A stretch of 64,000 nt of DNA from an uncultured Paracoccaceae bacterium. GTDB taxonomy: Bacteria; Pseudomonadota; Alphaproteobacteria; Rhodobacterales; Rhodobacteraceae. The notes under the pieces are model-generated. The model had not been told where the DNA came from and did not search any database. It was given only the letters and a program-made list of their open reading frames with translations. This document shows, piece after piece, positions 58,740-64,000 of the stretch; the first letter of the stretch is position 1, and each line of letters begins with the position of its first letter. Location: positions 1-64,000 of the forward strand of contig CAMFGW010000012.1 of assembly GCA_945952025.1 (NCBI GenBank). Direction: 5' to 3'. The translations under genes were made by a program, and so were the position numbers.

Positions 58740-60416
58740 ATGGCCGATGCAGCCGTTCACGGGCACGGCGATCATGGGCGTCCGGGGTTCTTCACCCGGT
58801 GGTTCATGTCGACCAACCACAAGGATATCGGCATCCTTTATCTGTTCACCGCGGCGGCCGTCGGCCTGGTCTCGGTGGCCTTCACCGTCTACATGCGCAT
58901 GGAACTGATGCACCCCGGCGTGCAATACATGTGCGAAGAGGGTGCGCGCCTGACCGCCGCCGCGGCGGGTCAGACTTGTACGCCGAACGGCCACCTGTGG
59001 AATGTGCTCGTCACGGCGCACGGCATCCTGATGATGTTCTTCGTCGTGATTCCGGCGCTCTTCGGCGGGTTCGGCAACTATTTCATGCCGCTCATGATCG
59101 GTGCGCCGGACATGGCCTTCCCGCGCATGAACAACCTGTCCTACTGGCTCTATGTCGCGGGCACCTCGCTTGCCGTCGCCTCGGTCCTGAGCCCGAGCGA
59201 AGGGGGGCAGATGGGGTCCGGCGTGGGCTGGGTGCTTTATCCGCCGCTGTCGGTCAAGGAAGCGGGCTATTCGATGGACCTGGCGCTCTTCGCCGTCCAC
59301 CTGTCGGGTGCCTCGTCGATCCTGGGCGCGATCAACATGATCACGACCTTCCTCAACATGCGGGCACCGGGCATGACGCTGCACAAGGTGCCGCTCTTCG
59401 CCTGGTCGATCTTCGTGACCTCGTGGATGATCCTTCTGTCGCTTCCGGTCCTGGCCGGCGCGATCACCATGCTCATCACCGACCGCAACTTCGGGACGAC
59501 CTTCTTCGACCCGGCAGGCGGCGGTGACCCGATCCTTTACCAGCATATCCTGTGGTTCTTCGGCCATCCCGAAGTCTACATCATCATCATGCCGGGCTTC
59601 GGGATCATCAGCCACGTCATCTCGACCTTCGCCAAGAAGCCGATCTTCGGCTACCTGCCGATGGTCTATGCGATGGTGGCGATCGGGGTCCTGGGCTTCA
59701 TCGTCTGGGCGCACCACATGTATACGGTCGGCATGTCGCTGACCCAGCAGTCCTACTTCATGCTGGCCACCATGGTCATCGCGGTGCCGACCGGCGTGAA
59801 GGTCTTTTCCTGGATCGCGACGATGTGGGGCGGCTCGATCGAGTTCAAGACGCCGATGCTCTGGGCGTTCGGGTTCCTGTTCCTCTTCACCACCGGCGGC
59901 GTGACCGGCGTGGTGCTGAGCCAGGCGCCCGTCGACCGCTACTATCACGACACCTACTATGTCATCGCGCACTTCCACTATGTGATGTCGCTTGGCGCCG
60001 TCTTCGCGATCTTTGCCGGCATCTACTACTGGATCGGCAAGATGTCGGGCCGGCAGTACCCGGAATGGGCGGGCAAGCTGCACTTCTGGATGATGTTCAT
60101 CGGCGCGAACCTGACCTTCTTCCCGCAGCACTTCCTCGGTCGTCAGGGCATGCCGCGCCGCTACATCGACTACCCGGAGGCCTTCGCCTACTGGAACTAC
60201 TGGTCGTCGGTCGGCGCGATGCTGTCCTTCGCCTCGTTCCTGTTCTTCATCGGCATCGTGTTCTACACGCTCTTCGCCGGCAAGCGCGTCACCCAGAACA
60301 ACTACTGGAACGAGTATGCCGACACGCTGGAATGGACGCTGCCTTCGCCGCCGCCCGAACATACGTTCGAGACGCTGCCGAAGCGCGAGGACTGGGACCA
60401 CAGCCACGCCCACTGA
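58740..60416 (+). CDS. ctaD: cytochrome c oxidase (aa3-type) subunit I
   Basis: [70 protein letters not shown]. Confidence 0.98.
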   Translation: MADAAVHGHGDHGRPGFFTRWFMSTNHKDIGILYLFTAAAVGLVSVAFTVYMRMELMHPGVQYMCEEGARLTAAAAGQTCTPNGHLWNVLVTAHGILMMFFVVIPALFGGFGNYFMPLMIGAPDMAFPRMNNLSYWLYVAGTSLAVASVLSPSEGGQMGSGVGWVLYPPLSVKEAGYSMDLALFAVHLSGASSILGAINMITTFLNMRAPGMTLHKVPLFAWSIFVTSWMILLSLPVLAGAITMLITDRNFGTTFFDPAGGGDPILYQHILWFFGHPEVYIIIMPGFGIISHVISTFAKKPIFGYLPMVYAMVAIGVLGFIVWAHHMYTVGMSLTQQSYFMLATMVIAVPTGVKVFSWIATMWGGSIEFKTPMLWAFGFLFLFTTGGVTGVVLSQAPVDRYYHDTYYVIAHFHYVMSLGAVFAIFAGIYYWIGKMSGRQYPEWAGKLHFWMMFIGANLTFFPQHFLGRQGMPRRYIDYPEAFAYWNYWSSVGAMLSFASFLFFIGIVFYTLFAGKRVTQNNYWNEYADTLEWTLPSPPPEHTFETLPKREDWDHSHAH

Positions 60417-60439
60417 GGTGAGGCACCCGACCTGAAACA

Positions 60440-60465
60440 CCCCCCGGAGAAATCCGGGGGGTTTT
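60440..60465 (+). terminator. intrinsic terminator
   Basis: CCCCCCGGA-gaaa-TCCGGGGGG followed by TTTT after the ctaD stop. Confidence 0.8.
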
Positions 60466-60516
60466 CCTTTGCGCCGCACCCTTGCCGTGCGGGCGGCTTT
60501 GGCCCTAGCTGGGCCC

Positions 60517-61023
60517 ATGCCCTATGCCTGGACCGATGCCACCGACGCGGCCCTGAACCCCACGGCGACGCTCAGGGCGACGCCGCACCGCCCGCTCGGG
60601 CCAAGGGGCTTCGTGGGTTTCGTCGCGGCGACCGTCCTGCTGCTGGCCATCCCGATCGTCGAATCGCTCGGCACGCCGGTCCTGTGGGTGATGCTTCTGT
60701 TCTGCGGGACCGCCGTCGCGGGCCTGTGGATTGCGCTGAGCCGCAGCCTGCGCGACCGGCAGGTGAGCGAAGTCCTGGTGCTGACGCCCGGCCTGATCCG
60801 CCTGACCCGCACCGACGGGCGCGGCCGGGTGCAGGACTGGCAGACCAATCCCCATTGGGTGCGGGTCACGCTCTACCCCACAGGGCAGGCGGTCGAGGAT
60901 TATCTGACACTGGCCGGCGGCGGGCGCGAGGTCGAGCTGGGCGCCTTCCTGACCCCCGGCGAACGGCGGGCGCTTGCGTCCGATGTCCGGGATCGGCTGG
61001 CGCGGCTGAAACCCGGCCCTTGA
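60517..61023 (+). CDS. DUF2244-like membrane protein
   Basis: TLRATPHRPLGPRGFVGFVAATVLLLAIPIVESLGTPVLWVMLLFCGTAVAGLWIALSRS...; two adjacent TM segments. Confidence 0.75.
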   Translation: MPYAWTDATDAALNPTATLRATPHRPLGPRGFVGFVAATVLLLAIPIVESLGTPVLWVMLLFCGTAVAGLWIALSRSLRDRQVSEVLVLTPGLIRLTRTDGRGRVQDWQTNPHWVRVTLYPTGQAVEDYLTLAGGGREVELGAFLTPGERRALASDVRDRLARLKPGP

Positions 61024-61103
61024 CCCTTGGCTCCCCCCTCGCCCCCCTTGACCTTCCGGCCGCGCGGCCCTTTCCTGCCGCCCGCACCCGGACAGGAGCC
61101 GCC

Positions 61104-61556
61104 ATGCCGATCACCATCGCCCCAGAATCGCCCCTGACCGCCGACGGGCAGGCGCTGATCGAAGGATCGCAGGCCGCCCTTCTGGAGGTGTTCAGTCCCG
61201 ACGAGATCTTCACCTTCTCGCCCGCCGAGTTGGCCAACCCGGCCACGACCTTCCTAGTCGCGCGCGAGGGTGCGGCGCCCCTGGGCTGCGTGGCGCTGGT
61301 CGATTGCGGCACCTATGGCGAGGTGAAGCGGCTTTACGTCAGTGCGGCGGGGCGCGGCCGGGGGCTGGCGAAGGCGCTGATGGCCGCGCTCGAGGATCAC
61401 GCCCGGTCGGGCGGCAAGGAAGCGGTGATGCTGGAAACCGGCGACGCGCTGGTGCCGGCGGTCGCGCTTTACAAATCCCTCGGCTACCGGGTGCGGGGGC
61501 CTTTCGGCGACTACCCCGAACATCCCGCAAGCCTTTTCATGGAAAAGCTACTGTGA
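61104..61556 (+). CDS. GNAT family N-acetyltransferase
   Basis: GCVALVDCGTYGEVKRLYVSAAGRGRGLAKALMAALEDHA...LYKSLGYRVRGPFGDY. Confidence 0.9.
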   Translation: MPITIAPESPLTADGQALIEGSQAALLEVFSPDEIFTFSPAELANPATTFLVAREGAAPLGCVALVDCGTYGEVKRLYVSAAGRGRGLAKALMAALEDHARSGGKEAVMLETGDALVPAVALYKSLGYRVRGPFGDYPEHPASLFMEKLL

Positions 61557-62410
61557 GCGACCTTGCACAGGGCGGCGCGGGCCACTGCCTGTGCGGCACG
61601 GTGCGCTTTGTCTTTGACGCGGCCCCCCTCTGGCAGGCTCATTGCCATTGCGAAAGCTGCCGGCGAGCGACCTCTGCCTCCTACACGAGCTATTTCGGCG
61701 TTCAGGACGGCCATTGGCGCTGGACCGGGGCCGAACCCGCCCGCTTCGCCTCGTCGCCCCGCGCCGAGCGGTTCTTCTGCGGGCGCTGCGGCTCGCCCAT
61801 GGCCTACCGGGGCGCCGACTGGCCCGGTGAGATGCACTTCTTCGCGGCGAGCCTTGATGATCCGTCCGCCTACCGCCCGACCGAACATGTGCATTTTAAC
61901 GAACATCTGGCCTGGGACCAGCCCGGCGACGGGCTGAAGCGGATGCGCGTGCCGCGCCGCCTGACCGGGGCCGATGATTTCGGCCCGGCCATCGCCGTCC
62001 TGCGCGCTGCCTTCGCCTCGATGGACGGGGTGATCGATCCGCCGTCGAGCCTGACGCGCCAGACGGACGCCGACCTGCGGGCCGAGGGCCTTAGGAACGA
62101 GTTCTGGGTGATGGAGGATCTGGGCCGGCCGATCGCGACCATGATGCTGACGCCCGGGGCCGGCCACCTATACCTTGGCAAGCTCGCGACCGATGCGTCC
62201 TTCCGGCGCCAGGGCCTTGCCCGGCAGCTGGTGCGCCATGCGCTGGCCCGCGCCCGCGCGCTCGGCCTTTCAGAGGTGCGGTTGCAGGTGCGGGTCGAGT
62301 TGGCCGACAACCACGCCACCTATCTCGCGCTCGGCTTTGTCGAGGTCGAGCGGACGGCGCATGCGGGCTATGACCACCCGACCTCGGTCACCTATTCCAG
62401 AGGCGTCTGA
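61553..62410 (+). CDS. GFA (CENP-V/GFA) domain fused to a C-terminal GNAT domain
   Basis: Zn motifs GHCLCGTVRF, CHCESCRRATSASY, FFCGRCGSPMAY, then GNAT motif YLGKLATDASFRRQGLARQLVRHALARA...LALGFVEVERT in one uninterrupted frame; GTG start overlapping the upstream stop. Confidence 0.85.
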   Translation: MSDLAQGGAGHCLCGTVRFVFDAAPLWQAHCHCESCRRATSASYTSYFGVQDGHWRWTGAEPARFASSPRAERFFCGRCGSPMAYRGADWPGEMHFFAASLDDPSAYRPTEHVHFNEHLAWDQPGDGLKRMRVPRRLTGADDFGPAIAVLRAAFASMDGVIDPPSSLTRQTDADLRAEGLRNEFWVMEDLGRPIATMMLTPGAGHLYLGKLATDASFRRQGLARQLVRHALARARALGLSEVRLQVRVELADNHATYLALGFVEVERTAHAGYDHPTSVTYSRGV

Positions 62411-63279
62411 GCCGCGCGCACCCGCGCCCGCCACAGGGTGAAGAGCCCCGCCGCCACCACGACCCCCGCGCCGACGATGACGTTGGGGCGGAGCGTCTCG
62501 TTGAAGATGCTGACGCCGATGATGGCGATGAACACCAGTTGCAGGTAGGCGAAGGGCTGGATCGCCGACGCCTCTGCCACCTCGAGCGCCTTGATCATCA
62601 TGAAATGCCCGATGACCGATGTGCAGCAAAGGGCCGCCATCCAGCCCCAGTCCGGGCCCGACATGGTCTGCCAGTGGGCCAGCCCGATGGGCGTCATCAC
62701 GATCGCCCCCGCGACGCCCGCCCAGAAGAAGGTGACGGTCGCGGGGTCCTTCCTGGCGACATAGCGGGTCAAGAGGCTGTAGACCGCGAACATGGTCGCC
62801 GAGACAAGCGGGATCAGCGCATAGGGTGAAAAGACCGCGACGCCGGGTTCCAGGATGATGAGGACGCCCAGGAAGCCGATGCCGATCGCAGTCCAGCGCC
62901 GCCAGCCGACATGCTCGCCCAGCACGGGGCCGGACAGAGCCGCGACGATCAGCGGGTAGCAGGTGAAGACCGCGTGGCTTTCGACCAGGCCCAGAAGGAT
63001 GAAGCCGGTGACGATGACGCAGATTTCCGACACCAAGAGCGTGCCGCGCAGGAACTGGAGCTTCGGAAAGTGCGTGCGCGCCGCTGCCCGGATACCACCG
63101 GGCGAGCGGGCGGCCAGCGCAATGACGAAGGCGGCGAAGAACCAGAAGCGGATCATCACCACCATGTAGACGTTGTATTCGCCGGCCAGGTGGCGCGACA
63201 TCGCGTCCTGAACGGCAAAGACCAGGCTCGTGAGCGTCATCAGGATGATGCCGAGCCGCAGGTTCTGTTCGCGCATCAT
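62392..63279 (-). CDS. EamA/DMT family transporter
   Basis: Ten-TM DMT layout; AIQPFAYLQLVFIAIIGVSIFNETL. Confidence 0.88.
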   Translation of the reverse strand: MMREQNLRLGIILMTLTSLVFAVQDAMSRHLAGEYNVYMVVMIRFWFFAAFVIALAARSPGGIRAAARTHFPKLQFLRGTLLVSEICVIVTGFILLGLVESHAVFTCYPLIVAALSGPVLGEHVGWRRWTAIGIGFLGVLIILEPGVAVFSPYALIPLVSATMFAVYSLLTRYVARKDPATVTFFWAGVAGAIVMTPIGLAHWQTMSGPDWGWMAALCCTSVIGHFMMIKALEVAEASAIQPFAYLQLVFIAIIGVSIFNETLRPNVIVGAGVVVAAGLFTLWRARVRAAQTPLE

Positions 63280-63959
63280 GTCCCCGCTCTGTCGGGCAGT
63301 CGGCCCGCGCTCATATGGCGCTTGGTGCCGTGGCCCGGTCGCCGCTCTACCTGAAAGCCCGCCGCCTGCAAGCCCCGCCGGACATGGCCGGCGGCGGTGT
63401 AGGTGGCGAAGGTGCCCCCCGGCGCGGTGTGGCGGGCGATGGCGTCCAGGATGCCGGGCGACCAGAGGTCGGGGTTCCTGGCGGGCGAAAAGCCGTCAAG
63501 GAACCAGGCGTCGGCCTGTCCCCGCCAGCCCGGAAGGGTGGTGCGGGCGTCGCCGGTGATGACCTCGACATCGACCGCGCCAAGGGGGAAGCGGCGCAGG
63601 CCGCGGCTCCAGCAGTCAAGGAGCGCGGGCGCGAGCGGCGCGGTTTCGGGAAAGAGGGCGAGCGCGCGTTCCATGTCGCGGGCGGGCATCGGGAAGGCCT
63701 CGAAGCTCGTGAAGGTCAGGCGGCCCTGGCCCGCGCCCCAGGCGAGTGCGGTCGCCAGAAGGTTCAGCCCGGTGCCGAAGCCGGTCTCGGCGATCCGGAA
63801 GCGGTCCCGGAACCGCGCGGGCAGGTCGTTGCCGGCCAGAAAGACGTGGCGGGTTTCCGAAAGCCCGTCCTGGAACGAGAAATAGGGGTCGCCATAGAGG
63901 TCCGAGGCCGGAACACCGCCCTGCCCCCAGATCACCCGTTCTTCGCCCGCGCCGGTCAT
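63276..63959 (-). CDS. mnmD: tRNA (5-methylaminomethyl-2-thiouridine)-methyltransferase MnmD-like
   Basis: GDPYFSFQDGLSETRHVFLAGNDLPARF, IAETGFGTGLNLLA, WFLDGFSPARNPDLWSPGILDAIA, TYTAAGHVRRGLQAAGF. Confidence 0.92.
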   Translation of the reverse strand: MTGAGEERVIWGQGGVPASDLYGDPYFSFQDGLSETRHVFLAGNDLPARFRDRFRIAETGFGTGLNLLATALAWGAGQGRLTFTSFEAFPMPARDMERALALFPETAPLAPALLDCWSRGLRRFPLGAVDVEVITGDARTTLPGWRGQADAWFLDGFSPARNPDLWSPGILDAIARHTAPGGTFATYTAAGHVRRGLQAAGFQVERRPGHGTKRHMSAGRLPDRAGT

Positions 63960-64000
63960 GGCCGGACCATGGCGCGGGCGGCGGGGAATGACAATCGGCG

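Noticed and set aside
1-64000. CRISPR arrays, rRNA genes, IS elements or prophage structural genes
   Set aside because: None seen on reading the sequence and ORF track; apart from the left-end recombinase island there is no transposase, capsid, terminase or regular repeat array.

Overview
The window is a 64 kb, GC-rich alphaproteobacterial chromosome segment. Gene order and protein resemblance suggest Rhodobacterales/Rhodobacteraceae; this is inferred from the translations only, with no database search. Bases 1 to about 2912 look like the end of an integrated element: an AlpA-like regulator with an apparent frameshift, a small unknown ORF, a Phd/VapC-type toxin-antitoxin pair and a large serine recombinase. 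The recombinase ORF runs antisense through tRNA-Ser(UGA). The rest is mostly chromosomal housekeeping: SPOR/D,D-carboxypeptidase, tmk-holB-tatD-MBL, rpmH-rnpA-yidD-ttcA-(GGDEF/EAL)-yidC-MOSC-engB, panBC, ugd, zinc uptake znuABC/zur, a polyamine-type ABC transporter with a fused oxoprolinase, tRNA-Leu(GAG), lipB, a cytochrome c, ctaD and mnmD. The best candidate for an under-described system is about 30.6-37.8 kb: an RpiR regulator divergent from an N-formylglutamate-amidohydrolase-like hydrolase, a glutamine-synthetase-like ligase, ALDH, Fe-ADH and a (disrupted) DAO oxidase. It reads like a gamma-glutamyl-amide catabolic pathway for an amino alcohol such as ethanolamine. Other notable items are a His-rich ZnuC tail paired with a ZnuA lacking a His-rich loop, two candidate Zur boxes, a GFA-GNAT fusion, a GGDEF/EAL protein with a degenerate GGDEF motif, and a hairpin covering the rpmH Shine-Dalgarno.
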